Part shown: positions 1-9,915 of the stretch, one piece after another
Position numbering within the stretch: the stretch's first letter is position 1
Layout: the number at the start of each line of letters is the position of its first letter
Source: Hormoscilla sp. GUM202
GTDB taxonomy: Bacteria > Cyanobacteriota > Cyanobacteriia > Cyanobacteriales > Desertifilaceae
Direction: 5' to 3'
DNA: 64,000 bases
Assembly (NCBI GenBank): GCA_005518205.2
Contig: RFFC02000001.1
Location: forward strand, 111,531 to 175,530
Position numbers and translations under genes: made by a program
The notes under the pieces: generated by a model
The model's input: the letters and a program-made list of their open reading frames with translations, nothing else
What the model was told of the DNA's origin: nothing
Database searches by the model: none

Positions 1-147
1 CATTACCTGCCTGCCTCGGACATTAATCACCCAGTATTCAGGAATTTGCAATTCAGCATACAACTGCTTCTTTTCATCCAAATCAGTCGCCAGAGTCGTA
101 TCCGCAATTTCTCCAACCAGATATGGAACTCGCCACTTAGTCAGGTG

Positions 148-1951
148 GTGCGAAACGTTCGAGCGTAAGCGAATAGTGTGGCTCCATTAGCAAACAAAAC
201 TTGTGACAGCTCAAACTGGTCTCATTAGCCAGGGAACTATGGAATCTTTGTGGGTCCAAACCCCACCCTCCGGATACGGGAGGTACACCGGTCCCAACTG
301 CTGCGGAGTGACATCACCGGCGGTGGAGAGCAGGGACTTAAATGTAGGAGGCTGGTAGCCTAAACCGGTGTCTCCGCTAGGAAAGCAGCTCATGGTCAAC
401 GATAAGTGAATCTGTATAAGCCTCGTGAAGGTGAACCAGCGAAATAAGGCTGTCACGCTGGAGCCAAAAGGCGATGGAGGATGTGGATCGGTCGGGGTCG
501 AGCTGAGAGTCTCCTCTCAACCCTCCCATTCGGAACCGGACTTGCGACTTTCACCGCAGTCGGCTACTGGTTGGTAAGCCGATGTCACTGGTAGCCGTTG
601 ATTGGATTACTCCTTTCTGGCCTTGTCCCATGAAATTTCTCCCCTTCTGGTGGTCGTAATTGACTAAATTTATGCCTAACCCGGGCGGTTCGTGACGGGA
701 GAACTGCCAAACCCATGAGTGCCACTCTTTATTAACATGAATCCCTATAAAATAGGAATGCGCTAGTTTTTACCTGGTCAGGGCTTTAGTCCATTATATT
801 TACCTTTCGGATTTCTCCTCCGGCTCTGTATCATGTTTAGGGTTACTTTCTCCCAAGACTTCTTACCATATCCGTCCTATGTCAGCATATCCTCGAGCGT
901 TACCTCGGGCATTGGCTTTTTAGGACATCCCCCCCCCTGTGGCTTTCGCTTATCATCTAACTTGTCTCCCTCCCTTCCTACCCACCCGGAGACAGCACAC
1001 AGGAGGTTATTTCGTTCCTTGATACCATTATTGATGCTTTTAGGCCCCTACAATACCCCGGGAGTTCTTTGAGCACGTTGTTAGCCAGAAGACAAGACTA
1101 ACACTAACTACCATTTCCCTTTTGGGCCAGCGATACAGCCTTATTGCGCTGGTTCATCTTAACGAGGCTTAAATAGGTTCGCTTTTCTAGCCATGAGCAT
1201 CTTTCCTTAGCGGATTTACCGGCGATAGCTGCCAGTTCTCCTACATTTGAGTCCTTGCTTCACACCGCAGTGATGTCACTCCGCAGCATTAAGGACCGGT
1301 GTCTCTCCCGTACTTGGAGGGGGGGATTTGGACCCCCATGGTACCAAAGTTACTGGCTAATGGGACCAGCCAGGCTTTCACTGGTTTTTCAGCTTATACC
1401 TGAACGAATCGCACGTCTTCTCTGATGGCTATCCCGTATCACAAAAATTCTCCCGGGGTAATGCAGGGGCCTAAAAGCATCATATGGATTCCACGGAACG
1501 TTATAACCCCTGTTGTGCAATCCATGGACCGGGAAAAACGTTTTATACGGATAACCGACCAGGGGATAAGTTAGATGATAAGCGAAAGCCAACAGGGGAG
1601 GGATGCTCTAAAAAGCCAATGCCCAGGGTAATGCTTGGGATATGCAGACATAGGGCAGTGATAATAGGAAACGACCGGAACAAGTAATCCTGATTATTAC
1701 GGAGACCCGCGAAAGTGAGGTTATAATTTCTGGTAAAACGGCCTAGTAAATAGTGATACTAAAGGTTTGCCGGCTGCTCCACTCACAACCAGAATAGGGA
1801 TGAACGAACGGGTCGTAAGGCTAAACTGGGGTAACCCTGACACAAGCTGCTCATGATAAGAGCCTATTACCTAGGAGCCTCCTGCGGTGAAAATCGCAAG
1901 TCCGGTTTTGAAAGGGAGGGTTGGGAAGCGATTCCTAGCTCGACCCCGACC
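148..1951 (+). mobile_element. ORF-less group II intron copy 1, carrying a nested antisense intron
   Basis: The element starts GTGCGAAACG, a typical group II 5' end, and ends in CGACCCCGACC after a domain V-like hairpin (GTGAAA loop) and a domain VI stem. Its sequence matches the second copy at 1952-2811 almost base for base, apart from an insertion at 490-1414. That insertion is another group II intron on the opposite strand, placed near a GGATAG...CTATCC stem that may be domain IV. No reverse-transcriptase ORF is present. The small ORFs inside are not coding. Domain V here is imperfect (GAGCCTCC against TCCGGTTTT), so catalytic activity is doubtful. Confidence 0.85.
490..1414 (-). mobile_element. 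ORF-less group II intron nested in antisense inside intron copy 1
   Basis: Read on the minus strand, it begins at 1414 with GTGCGATTCG and ends at 490 with CGACCCCGACC. Before the end comes a domain V segment with an AGC triad and the loop GTGAAAG. It belongs to the same broad family as the intron in the inositol-monophosphatase gene (31538-32320), with which it shares the 5' end GTGCGATTCG. It interrupts the plus-strand host intron in opposite orientation, so the pair is not a spliceable twintron. No maturase ORF is seen, so mobility would need a reverse transcriptase supplied in trans. Confidence 0.85.
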
Positions 1952-2811
1952 TGCGAAACGTTCGAGCGTAAGCGAATAGTGTGGCTCCATTAGCAAACAA
2001 AACTTGTGACAGCTCAAACTGGTCTCATTAGCCAGGGAACTATGGAATCTTTGTGGGTCCAAACCCCACCCTCCGGATACGGGAGGTACACCGGTCCCAA
2101 CTGCTGCGGAGTGACATCACCGGCGGTGGAGAGCAGGGACTTAAATGTAGGAGGCTGGTAGCCTAAACCGGTGTCTCCGCTAGGAAAGCAGCTCATGGTC
2201 AACGATAAGTGAATCTGTATAAGCCTCGTGAAGGTGAACCAGCGAAATAAGGCTGTCACGCTGGAGCCAAAAGGCGATGGAGGATGTGGATAGTCTTCTC
2301 ACAAAAATTCTCCCGGGGTAATGCAGGGGCCTAAAAGCATCATATGGATTCCACGGAACGTTATAACCCCTGTTGTGCAATCCATGGACCGGGAAAAACG
2401 TTTTATACGGATAACCGACCAGGGGATAAGTTAGATGATAAGCGAAAGCCAACAGGGGAGGGATGCTCTAAAAAGCCAATGCCCAGGGTAATGCTTGGGA
2501 TATGCAGACATAGGGCAGTGATAATAGGAAACGACCGGAACAAGTAATCCTGATTATTACGGAGACCCGCGAAAGTGAGGTTATAATTTCTGGTAAAACG
2601 GCCTAGTAAATAGTGATACTAAAGGTTTGCCGGCTGCTCCACTCACAACCAGAATAGGGATGAACGAACGGGTCGTAAGGCTAAACTGGGGTAACCCTGA
2701 CACAAGCTGCTCATGATAAGAGCCTATTACCTAGGAGCCTCCTGCGGTGAAAATCGCAAGTCCGGTTTTGAAAGGGAGGGTTGGGAAGCGATTCCTAGCT
2801 CGACCCCGACC
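1952..2811 (+). mobile_element. ORF-less group II intron copy 2, in direct tandem with copy 1
   Basis: A near-identical repeat of copy 1 without the nested intron, 860 bp long. It abuts the 3' end of copy 1 with no exon between (CGACCCCGACC then TGCGAAACG) and lacks the first G of the GTGCG motif. It also lacks about 17 bases of the stem region next to which the nested intron sits in copy 1. The head-to-tail junction and missing 5' G suggest tandem duplication or unequal recombination rather than two clean retrohoming events. No reverse transcriptase is encoded. Confidence 0.85.
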
Positions 2812-3168
2812 TAATGCGACGCGGTTCTCCTTCTTGCCATTGCGGAACACCTTCACCGATGTACAATACTAAATCATGTGCTGCTGGAGTGATTAATTCC
2901 TTCTGAACCCATATCTATTAAAAGTTGACCCCGATAAAAAAACAGTCTAACTCGTTCTGCAATGTCTGCGTCGCGATAGGTTACGTAGTCTTCCCAGGTC
3001 GCGGGTTGCCACTCGAGTATTTCTGTCGCGATCGCCCTTTGATGGGACGCAGTAGCGATCGCTTTTTGGATAGGAGTTGAAGTCGTCATGGCAATATAAT
3101 GAGGTTATGGGCAATGATATCTAGATGAGATTGTTCCATGCTAGAGGCGCGATATAAATCATGCTAAT

Positions 3169-3310
3169 AGCCGATCGATGGAAACTTCCACAGCTGGAAA
3201 TGCCAGGGTGCAATATTTCCTTGAGTGAGATCCTGCCGGAATAAATAGTCAGTACCTTCGGGGTTGCGAAAAACAGTCAATTGCTGCTTTTTCAGCAAGC
3301 GCTTTCATAC
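3169..3310 (-). pseudogene. C-terminal fragment of a second Uma2-family nuclease
   Basis: On the minus strand the frame reads LTVFRNPEGTDYLFRQDLTQ and then, after a one-base shift, LAFPAVEVSIDRLLA followed by TGA. This is the usual C-terminal end of cyanobacterial Uma2 proteins. No N-terminal part is found upstream. It is a remnant, probably of a gene that once lay just upstream of the intron-split Uma2 gene. The rest of 3090-3480 holds no other recognisable gene. Confidence 0.6.
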
Positions 3311-3481
3311 CTATATCACCTTTGGGAAGTAAAAAGTTAAAACCTATACCATTTACTTTCAGCTTGCCCCACTGCTGGGTGGGGGGTTGCGGGTGGGGGT
3401 TGGTTGCCATCTACCATGAACGAGCGACTCCCAGGCCATCGATTGCAGGCTCAAGCCAAATGTCTACGCCAAATATAACAA

Positions 3482-5053
3482 TCATCCAGCCTGTATAGAT
3501 TTTGGCTTGCAGTAGTCTACCCCAGAACCGTACTGCCACGCATCTATCAAGCGACGGTAGTAGTATTGTTGCACTCCCGGTAAGGCTTTTGTCCAGGGGG
3601 CGATCGACCGTCCTAAGGGATACAATGCCGTGTAGGCTGCGAGGTTGGTATAGTGAACCATCCAGTCAGCCAAGGTTTTCAGTCCGACTTGACCCATTAC
3701 TTTGACGATTAAGTCCGGCTGACGGACTGATGCTTGCAGCAGGGTTTGGGATAACCCGCGCAACTGCACGACATCTTGGAGAAACGGGAGCATTACCTCG
3801 TCTCCGAGTTCAGACATGATCGTAAATATTTCCCCGAGTAGGCGGTTGATTCGATCTGGGGGAATTTTTTGCTCCAGGCCGACGCTCATGGACCGTTGAA
3901 ACAGCCAGGTAAGGTCGAGATTGGGTTGATAAGGTTGTAAGATTGCTAGATCCTGGCGCCCTAGGGCGCTATGGATCAGGGCGTCCTGAATACCTGCGGT
4001 CAGACGCTTCAGGTGGCGAATCATGGCACCAAATCCGCCGAAGCTCAGAGGCGATTGATTCCCGCTACTGTCTCCTACGGGTAAAATGCGGTTGAAGGGG
4101 GTTTTTAAGGGGCTTTGCTGGTAGCAGGGGAAGAAGCCAAATAAGGCTCGTTGCCATTGCAGTTGGTCGAGGCCGATCTGCTGGTATTCTGGCAGGTAGC
4201 GCAGGTACTCGTCAAAGAGAAATTCTAGGCTAAAGCGGTCTGGGTGAGCATCTATATAGGTAAATAGGTATGTGGTTCTGCCATCCCTGGCCGGGAAGGC
4301 TTCCCAGAAATACTGGCATTGATTAAGTAGGGGAGTGAAGGATACTAATATGTCGCCGGTGTCGTTGCGAGGAAACCCGCGAGCGCAGGTGCCGACTACT
4401 AGGCAGATGGCGTCTGGTTTTTTCCCCTGTCTTGCCTGCCGCCCGATGGGAGAAAAATGCCCCATTGCATCTAGCAATAACCGGGTCTTGAAAACCCGAG
4501 CGCCCGCTAAAACTACCAGACCATCCCGATGTACGACTGCCCCTGTAAAGGCTGTATTTTCCCACAGTTGACCGCCGGCGGCTATAAATTTATTTTTCAG
4601 GGTTTCTAGCAGATAGACTGGATCTACGCCGATGTTGAGTACGTCGCGCACCCAGATATCGGGCCCACCATGGAAGCTGATGCGTGCTGGGTTATACTCG
4701 GTGGCGATCGCCGTTTCCAGTTCTGCTGGCGTCAGTAACTCCAATTCTAAGAGCACTTCCAGTTCCCGGCGGCAGATATTCCACTCTTGATCTCGGCCCC
4801 GCAGGATTCCCCGTTCCATTACGGCCACGCGCAGCCCTTGTAATTGCAGGGCGCAGGCAATCATAATGCCTAAGGTGCCACCGCAGACCACCACATCCCA
4901 ATCTACCTCTGATAAAGGCATTGCGCTCTCTTGCACCGTCTGAGGTACGGGGTGGGTATTTTCTTTGATAGCTTGCCAGAGTCCATCGGCCTTACGCAGT
5001 CCGGATAGGACATCTCCTGGTAGTTGCGAGAGGATTTGTGCTGTTTGTGTCAT
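3482..5053 (-). CDS. cruP: CruP-type lycopene cyclase paralogue (FAD-dependent)
   Basis: A 523-residue flavoprotein with a Rossmann dinucleotide-binding segment near residues 53-63 (DVVVCGGTLGI), an acidic end to the next strand (AVMERG), and a second FAD-contact motif (RILPVGDSSG). The pattern WNICRRELEVLLELELLT, the segment following the GGTLGI loop and the overall length match the CruA/CruP family found in cyanobacteria and plants. CruP proteins are related to lycopene cyclase CruA. In plants CruP is reported to limit carotenoid epoxidation, and cyclase activity is debated. No transmembrane segment is obvious. It is transcribed alone, with about 150 bp to the next gene. Paralogy to CruA is the main alternative. 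Confidence 0.85.
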   Translation of the reverse strand: MTQTAQILSQLPGDVLSGLRKADGLWQAIKENTHPVPQTVQESAMPLSEVDWDVVVCGGTLGIMIACALQLQGLRVAVMERGILRGRDQEWNICRRELEVLLELELLTPAELETAIATEYNPARISFHGGPDIWVRDVLNIGVDPVYLLETLKNKFIAAGGQLWENTAFTGAVVHRDGLVVLAGARVFKTRLLLDAMGHFSPIGRQARQGKKPDAICLVVGTCARGFPRNDTGDILVSFTPLLNQCQYFWEAFPARDGRTTYLFTYIDAHPDRFSLEFLFDEYLRYLPEYQQIGLDQLQWQRALFGFFPCYQQSPLKTPFNRILPVGDSSGNQSPLSFGGFGAMIRHLKRLTAGIQDALIHSALGRQDLAILQPYQPNLDLTWLFQRSMSVGLEQKIPPDRINRLLGEIFTIMSELGDEVMLPFLQDVVQLRGLSQTLLQASVRQPDLIVKVMGQVGLKTLADWMVHYTNLAAYTALYPLGRSIAPWTKALPGVQQYYYRRLIDAWQYGSGVDYCKPKSIQAG

Positions 5054-5207
5054 GAGACAAGATAACCGATCGCGGATGCACCGAGTACCACCATCTTAAC
5101 CTGTCTGGAGAGCTTTCCGTGCAGTTATCGGTGCCGATGTCTCTAGGGGACTCGATAGAGAGATTTTCTGACCAGATCTAATTATCCGATGCTAGACCCA
5201 AGTTGCA

Positions 5208-5591
5208 CTAATCTCCCAGTTCTATTTTCAGAAGCACTCTTTTCGAGTCCCTCACGTCCCCTGGTACCCGGAACAAGTTGAGGCTGTCCCCTGAATCCCT
5301 GAGATCGTCAACCACCACTTCCGTGCGTTCGTCTATTCTCAATTGATTCTCTTCGCGGCTTCTTGAGAGATCCGTCGAGGCATCGACAGGTGGGGACGCT
5401 CTTTCAAATGACCTCTGGTAATCTGAAGAGGTCGTGCGACTCTCGATGGTACGCAGAGATTCACCGGAGAGGGTTACATCTGCTTCCCTTGATGGCCTGC
5501 CTGACTGGGCCTGTGCCACTGGTACCGACCAGACTGCTACAGATGCTATCGCTAAGACTGCTTGTCGTGAAGTGCGAATTATTTTTTTCAT
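5208..5591 (-). CDS. Small secreted or periplasmic protein of unknown function
   Basis: A 127-residue ORF with a clear Sec signal peptide: positive start (KKIIRTSRQ), a hydrophobic stretch, and a signal peptidase site at AQA-QS near residue 29. The mature part is short, hydrophilic, and rich in Ser, Arg, Asp and Glu, with no cysteines and no domain I recognise. It ends in a more hydrophobic piece (RVLLKIELGD). It lies 150 bp upstream of cruP on the same strand and could be co-transcribed. The intergenic stretch 5592-5935 holds only short TTGTCAGTTGTCAG-like repeats. Confidence 0.55.
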   Translation of the reverse strand: MKKIIRTSRQAVLAIASVAVWSVPVAQAQSGRPSREADVTLSGESLRTIESRTTSSDYQRSFERASPPVDASTDLSRSREENQLRIDERTEVVVDDLRDSGDSLNLFRVPGDVRDSKRVLLKIELGD

Positions 5592-5935
5592 GGTTATTAT
5601 ATCTACTATGTTTTTTGCCTCTCCAGATCTTTGGTCTTTCGGTGTAATTACGCAACTCGTCCCGTTCTACCGTACCGGTACCGTCTGATGGGCTATCTCT
5701 GGTGCCCTATAAGCGTGCCCGTAAGTCCTGCTTTCTTTACTCTAACTAGATTCTTTCAGGCTGTCAAGCCATTCGATCGCCCGCTCTCCCCACCGCCGGC
5801 GCCCCTGTCAGTTGTCAGTAGCGCAGTGTAGCGTGTAGCCTGTAGGGCGGGCGACAAGAGCTGCCCGTCAGTTTTTCGTTGTCAATTCTCCTCGTTCCCT
5901 GGCTCCCGCCTGAGAACGCAATTCTCCATTTTCAC

Positions 5936-7180
5936 TTAGACAAATCTGTGAATAAATTCATAAGTCCAATCTACTCTTCCTTTGCGTAACATAGCTGGAT
6001 CGAGTCTTTCTGTGGTATTACAAGTCATCAACACGACTAATTTTTGTTGCAACTGCACCCCCGATTCTTCTATCACGCTATTGTACAATGTTCCATCCAG
6101 TAAACTCAGGATATGCTCGGTTTTATTATTTCCTCGAGCTACTGCCATTGAGCGGTCTTGGGCCAAGTTATCTGCTTCATTGATGATGAGACAAATCCGT
6201 TCCAGGTAACTGGGGGGGATAAAGTTTTCCACCGCATCATGATCGAGGATAAAAATTACATATCCTAGGGGCATTAATATTTCTTTTGCCACTGCTTGGG
6301 TCCAGGCAGTTTTCCCCGTGCCTGGTTCTCCTTGTACGAGAACTGCTAGCTGGTTTTGGTCGATGATTGCCTGCTGAACTTTGTCTGTGAAGCTTTGAAT
6401 ATCTGCAGGAAATGTTCTAATTGGAAACTGAGAATGGACCTGTCCAATCCGATTTTGATACCCACTGAGCATCACTGCTAGATTGTAAGTGGCTTTATTC
6501 ACCAGTGGGGCAATGTCTTGGGCGATCAGGGTGTAGCGTCGCCTGCTTCGGCCCAGGTTGTCTATTTGCAGCCAAACTTGAAACTTTGACCAGTAAGCGG
6601 AAACGCTGCCCAGGGTTTCCACCCTTTCCCAACTGGTAAATTTCTCTACAGGATAATAAAAATGTCGGTCTAGGTAATACTGTGTTATTAATTCTGGCTT
6701 GGACAATAATTCCAGAATCTTGAACACGGTAATCTCCTGGAGCCGGTTCAGGACATAATCGATGGGAATGCGATCGCGGCTGACGGACTGAACTATTGGT
6801 GCTTCTGTACTGATAACGTCTTTATATCGATAATCTGGGGCTAGGGGCTGGGGAGTTATGTAATCCCAAAATTCATCCAATTCATATCGGGTGTTTTCTG
6901 AGAAGAGATTAAATATATTTGCCCACCAGCTATATTGAGTCCGACCTAAGGCATCTGCTAAATCGCTGACAAACCCCAGACTTTTCTGGGTCAATTCCCA
7001 GGGATCGTTAGACACCAGATGCCGGAAATATTCCCAATCAAATTCTCGATTTAACGGTCGCCAACCTGCTGTTAGTAACCCTCGGCTTTGATGGTTGTTA
7101 TATCCTGATTCTGGGTAGCCAAAGTCTCTTGAGTCCATTGCTTCAATTTCTCGTATGATGTTCTCTAATTCTGGATCCAT
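5936..7180 (-). CDS. AAA-family ATPase
   Basis: A 414-residue protein with an N-terminal region of about 270 residues that I do not recognise and a C-terminal AAA module. Walker A is GEPGTGKT, Walker B is ICLIINEADN (Glu replaces the more usual Asp-Glu pair pattern), and a sensor-1 Asn lies in MTCNTTERLDPAMLRKGRVD. The last motif is the arginine-finger/second-region signature of AAA proteins. The start is followed immediately upstream by tandem copies of TTGTCAG. No partner gene is obvious. A chaperone-like or conflict-system role alongside the vWA genes is possible but not shown. Confidence 0.75.
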   Translation of the reverse strand: MDPELENIIREIEAMDSRDFGYPESGYNNHQSRGLLTAGWRPLNREFDWEYFRHLVSNDPWELTQKSLGFVSDLADALGRTQYSWWANIFNLFSENTRYELDEFWDYITPQPLAPDYRYKDVISTEAPIVQSVSRDRIPIDYVLNRLQEITVFKILELLSKPELITQYYLDRHFYYPVEKFTSWERVETLGSVSAYWSKFQVWLQIDNLGRSRRRYTLIAQDIAPLVNKATYNLAVMLSGYQNRIGQVHSQFPIRTFPADIQSFTDKVQQAIIDQNQLAVLVQGEPGTGKTAWTQAVAKEILMPLGYVIFILDHDAVENFIPPSYLERICLIINEADNLAQDRSMAVARGNNKTEHILSLLDGTLYNSVIEESGVQLQQKLVVLMTCNTTERLDPAMLRKGRVDWTYEFIHRFV

Positions 7181-7212
7181 TGTCAGTTGTCAGTTGTCAG
7201 TTGTCAGTTGTC
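7181..7212. repeat. TGTCAGT tandem microsatellite upstream of the ATPase gene
   Basis: About four copies of TGTCAGT(T) follow each other directly upstream of the ATPase start. Shorter versions occur at about 5810 and at 37543-37560 upstream of an SDR gene. Related TCAATTG runs lie near 8322-8352. Such slippage-prone tracts are common in filamentous cyanobacteria between genes. The rest of the gap to 7450 holds nothing I can name. Confidence 0.6.
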
Positions 7213-7450
7213 AGCACCATCTCAATTAACTGGTAATTACATCTAAAAGCAAAAATCCTTATAAGTTGCTCTGGACATGCTCCCTCTCAACTGGTGGTAA
7301 AGGGGAGATTTGCTGCTGCCCCTGTCTATTATACCTCTTTTAGTTGTAAATGGCAAACTATTCAATTTTTACAGGGACAATAGCCGATCGCCCGTAGCTG
7401 GCTGTTTTGGCGCTCCCGAACTAACCGGTTGAGGGGCGAAGGGGGTCTCT

Positions 7451-8098
7451 TTACACCTCCACTAGATACTCCGGGGGAACGCGATCGACTAACCAAACTC
7501 GGTTTTCGGTACAGTAGAAATTATAACCTGCGGCGTGCATGGCGGCGGCATCTACGGCAAAAATTACCGGACGCCCCCGACGCTTGCCTACATTTCGTGC
7601 TGTGGCAATATCTGTCGATAAATGCACGTGGTGTCGCGACATTTTAAGTACATGGACAAAATTAATTTCACACACTCTCTCGCGCTAGTCTCCATATCCG
7701 GAGCATGTCGCCCATGGCTATGTGCAATTATTTTTGTCTAACTACTTACAAATTCCCATCTGCATAATTGACTCAATGGCATGGTGGGAAGTGCCGTGGT
7801 AAAGTACATCTGGGGGAATTGTGGGTGACAACTGCAAGTCTACTTCTACAGTATGCCCTTGGTTGGCACGAATGCGCGTGCCTGTGGGGTCGAAGGAGAA
7901 GCGTTTTTTATCGTTTTGTTCGACCACTTCTTTCAATTCCTTCTCGGAAATGTGAAATTTATGTTTTTTACAAGCTACCAGGAGTTCTGCGACCGAAACC
8001 CAGCCTCCCGGTTGCAGTTCTAGACCTATTCTGTCGGGACTATGTCGTAGATGTTTACTCAGGTATTTGCTGATTTTTACTAATCGATTATTTTTCAT
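7451..8098 (-). pseudogene. kptA: RNA 2'-phosphotransferase (Tpt1/KptA) gene split by a MITE
   Basis: The upstream part (8098-7747) encodes the winged-helix N-terminal lobe of KptA (SKYLSKHLRHSPDRIGLEL) and the start of the ADP-ribosyltransferase lobe (DVLYHGTSHHAIESI). The downstream part (to 7451) encodes the rest (SRHHVHLSTDIATARNVGKR, then ENRVWLVDRVPPEYL). A 100-bp element at 7647-7746 with a TA duplication separates them. Removing it with one TA restores MGICKMSRHHVHLS in frame and a 181-residue protein of normal family length. KptA removes the 2'-phosphate at RNA splice or repair junctions using NAD+. The gene is inactive now. Its closeness to Ro60-like genes fits an RNA-repair neighbourhood. 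Confidence 0.85.
7647..7746. mobile_element. IS630-type MITE, 100 bp
   Basis: The ends AGTACATGGACAAAATTAATT (left) and AGTAGTTAGACAAAAATAATT (right, on the complement) resemble the terminal repeats of the full IS630 copies at 18170-19268 and 48781-49959. TA is duplicated at 7645-7646 and 7747-7748. There is no coding capacity inside. It was probably mobilised in trans by the resident IS630 transposase. Its removal restores the kptA frame exactly. Confidence 0.85.
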
Positions 8099-8447
8099 TA
8101 TATTCTCTACATTCGCCCTTGCAGTTCCCTGTTGACGGTACTGAAGGTTTTGATTTGCGATCGCCCGTACCTCTTTGGGGCCACAGCAGCTCCATTTACT
8201 ATATTATCATATAGGCGGGGTTTTCGTAAGAGGGGATTTCTCTGGGCTAAAGCATCGGATCATCGGAGTCTTCTCGTGTTGTCCGTGAATTGGTAGATTT
8301 GATTGTCACAAATATATTCATTGTCAATTGCAATTTGTCAATTGTCAATTGTTAATCGATCGCTCAGACATGGCTATCTTTGACTATTTTAATTAACTGG
8401 AAACCGTGCTCCGATCCTACAGCATAATTTTGAATCTGCTATATTAG
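8099..8447. other. Intergenic stretch with short AT-rich repeats
   Basis: No gene was found. It contains TCAATTG-type repeats near 8320-8355 and ends with the 8-bp target duplication TATATTAG of the ISL3 element. Confidence 0.5.
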
Positions 8448-9861
8448 GGCTCTTCGGTACCTGAGTTGCTAAACTATCAAATAAATACTCGTCAAATTAA
8501 ACTAAAATTGTTATACTTGAAGAGTAAACATATTGCTGTACTTGACTTCTGGCATTTTTAATGCTTTACTGAAATTGAGGACAAAGTGAAAACTGAGGTA
8601 AAATTATCATGGCTTCAAAAGGACAACTCAAACTACTAACAGATTTTCTGAACATCCCAGATGTTAAAGTTACTCATTTCGTACAAGATACATCTCTAGG
8701 AAAAATCCTCTCCGTAGCGAGTTTAACTTCAGAAGTAGCCTGCCCTCATTGCGGTCAAATGAGTCAGAAAATTCACTCCTATTATTCACATCTAATTAAA
8801 GACTTGCCTATGAATGGTCAAAATGTTTATTTACAGGTAAATAAACGAAAAATGAAATGTGAAAATTGTTTAAAAATTTTTAGTGAGCCTTTGGATTTTT
8901 GTGAACCAAAACGCAACTATACTAAAAGACTTGCCGACGATATATTGAATCAGGTAAAACATAGTAATATTAAAAGTGTTGCCGAAAGAACCGGGGTAAG
9001 TGAGTCAGAAATTGAAACTATGTTAAAAGATTTAAAAAAAAGTTTGGTAGGTCAAAAACCTCAAGACTTAAAACGATTGGGGATTGATGAAATTAGCCTG
9101 ATAAAAGGACAAGGTAATTATTGTGCGGTATTAGTAGATTTGGACAATAGTCAACTTCTAGCTTTAGTCCCCGATCGAACCCAAGAAGCCATTGAAAAAG
9201 TGTTGCTATCTTGGGGAATAGACGTGTTATCAGGCATAGAAGAGGTTAGCATTGATTTATGGCGTCCCTATAAAACTTTGGTAGAAAAATTAATGCCTCA
9301 CGCCGAGGTAGTAGCTGATAGATTTCATGTAATGAACCAGGTTCAAGAAGAATTAGACAATGGTCGTAAGCAAACAAAAAAAGAAGTTAATAACATGGAT
9401 GATAAGAAGAAAAAAACTGCAAAACTCAAGGTGCTTCATCACAGTAAATATGTCCTTCTTGCTAATTCCGATGATTTAAATGAAGCTCAAAAAAGCCAAT
9501 TAGAAGAAGTCAATAAAGAATTCCCGAAGCTGCAAAAGATGCATGAATTAAAAGAAAATTTTAGGAAAGTATTTGAAGAGAGCATAAATTGGTTTGATGG
9601 CTTATTGAATTTAGCAGAATGGTTGAAACAATCAGCAGAATTATTTCCCAAAAGTCAAGGAACAATCCGTCGCTGGTTAGTGGAGATAACAGCAGATTTT
9701 GAGCAAAAAACAACTAATGGCATTGTTGAAGGTATTAACCAAAAAATTAAGTTAGTTAAACGGTGCGGATTTTGTTTTCGTAACATAGAAAATTTTGAGC
9801 TAAGATGTTTATTAGCTTTTCAAAATTAGCAATAGTTTAGCAACCCAAGTACCGAAGAGCC
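8448..9861 (+). mobile_element. Complete ISL3-family insertion sequence
   Basis: The terminal inverted repeats start GGCTCTTCGGTACCTGAGTT on the left and GGCTCTTCGGTACTTGGGTT on the complement of the right. They match at about 26 of 30 bases. An 8-bp direct repeat TATATTAG flanks the element exactly (8440-8447 and 9862-9869), which is the duplication size expected of ISL3. The element is 1414 bp and carries one intact transposase gene. Intact ends, target duplication and ORF suggest recent insertion, here into intergenic DNA. Confidence 0.95.
8609..9829 (+). CDS. ISL3-family transposase
   Basis: A 406-residue protein with an N-terminal zinc-ribbon (CPHCGQ near residue 46 and CENC near residue 85) followed by a helix-turn-helix (KSVAERTGVSESEIETML) and a DDE catalytic domain. 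The domain has RLGIDEISLIKGQGNY for the first Asp and ADRFHVMNQVQEELDN for the second. The last part, TTNGIVEGINQKIKLVKR, carries the third acidic residue and the usual ISL3 C-terminal signature. Full length, low GC compared with its surroundings, with a typical start. Confidence 0.95.
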   Translation: MASKGQLKLLTDFLNIPDVKVTHFVQDTSLGKILSVASLTSEVACPHCGQMSQKIHSYYSHLIKDLPMNGQNVYLQVNKRKMKCENCLKIFSEPLDFCEPKRNYTKRLADDILNQVKHSNIKSVAERTGVSESEIETMLKDLKKSLVGQKPQDLKRLGIDEISLIKGQGNYCAVLVDLDNSQLLALVPDRTQEAIEKVLLSWGIDVLSGIEEVSIDLWRPYKTLVEKLMPHAEVVADRFHVMNQVQEELDNGRKQTKKEVNNMDDKKKKTAKLKVLHHSKYVLLANSDDLNEAQKSQLEEVNKEFPKLQKMHELKENFRKVFEESINWFDGLLNLAEWLKQSAELFPKSQGTIRRWLVEITADFEQKTTNGIVEGINQKIKLVKRCGFCFRNIENFELRCLLAFQN

Positions 9862-9915
9862 TATATTAGTAAATAGGAGCGTCAAATTATGATAGTAATT
9901 ATTCTCGATAAAATA

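Larger units (their letters stand above)
1..3089 (-). pseudogene. Uma2-family (DUF820) nuclease gene, deleted and split by group II introns
   Basis: On the minus strand the first ~70 codons (3089 down to about 2874) read as a Uma2 N-terminus, including RLFFYRGQLLIDMGSEG. The frame then shifts and jumps straight to the middle motif DLVLYIGEG and EGEPRR near 2815. The rest of the protein (KWRVPYLVGEIADTTLATDL, then EYWVINVRGRQV) lies at 147-1 and runs off the window. Between the pieces lie tandem group II introns (148-2811) in antisense orientation to the gene, so they cannot be removed from its mRNA. An internal deletion has removed the region between INHSS and the catalytic DLVLY segment. Uma2 proteins are PD-(D/E)XK nucleases that are very abundant in cyanobacteria. 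This copy is dead. Confidence 0.8.

Noticed and set aside
490..1414. A true twintron (intron spliced from within an intron)
   Set aside because: The inner intron is on the opposite strand to the outer one, so it cannot be spliced from the same RNA.
211..2547. Repeated ORFs of 67-90 residues at the left end
   Set aside because: They lie wholly inside group II intron RNA domains, repeat with the intron copies and have no protein-like pattern.
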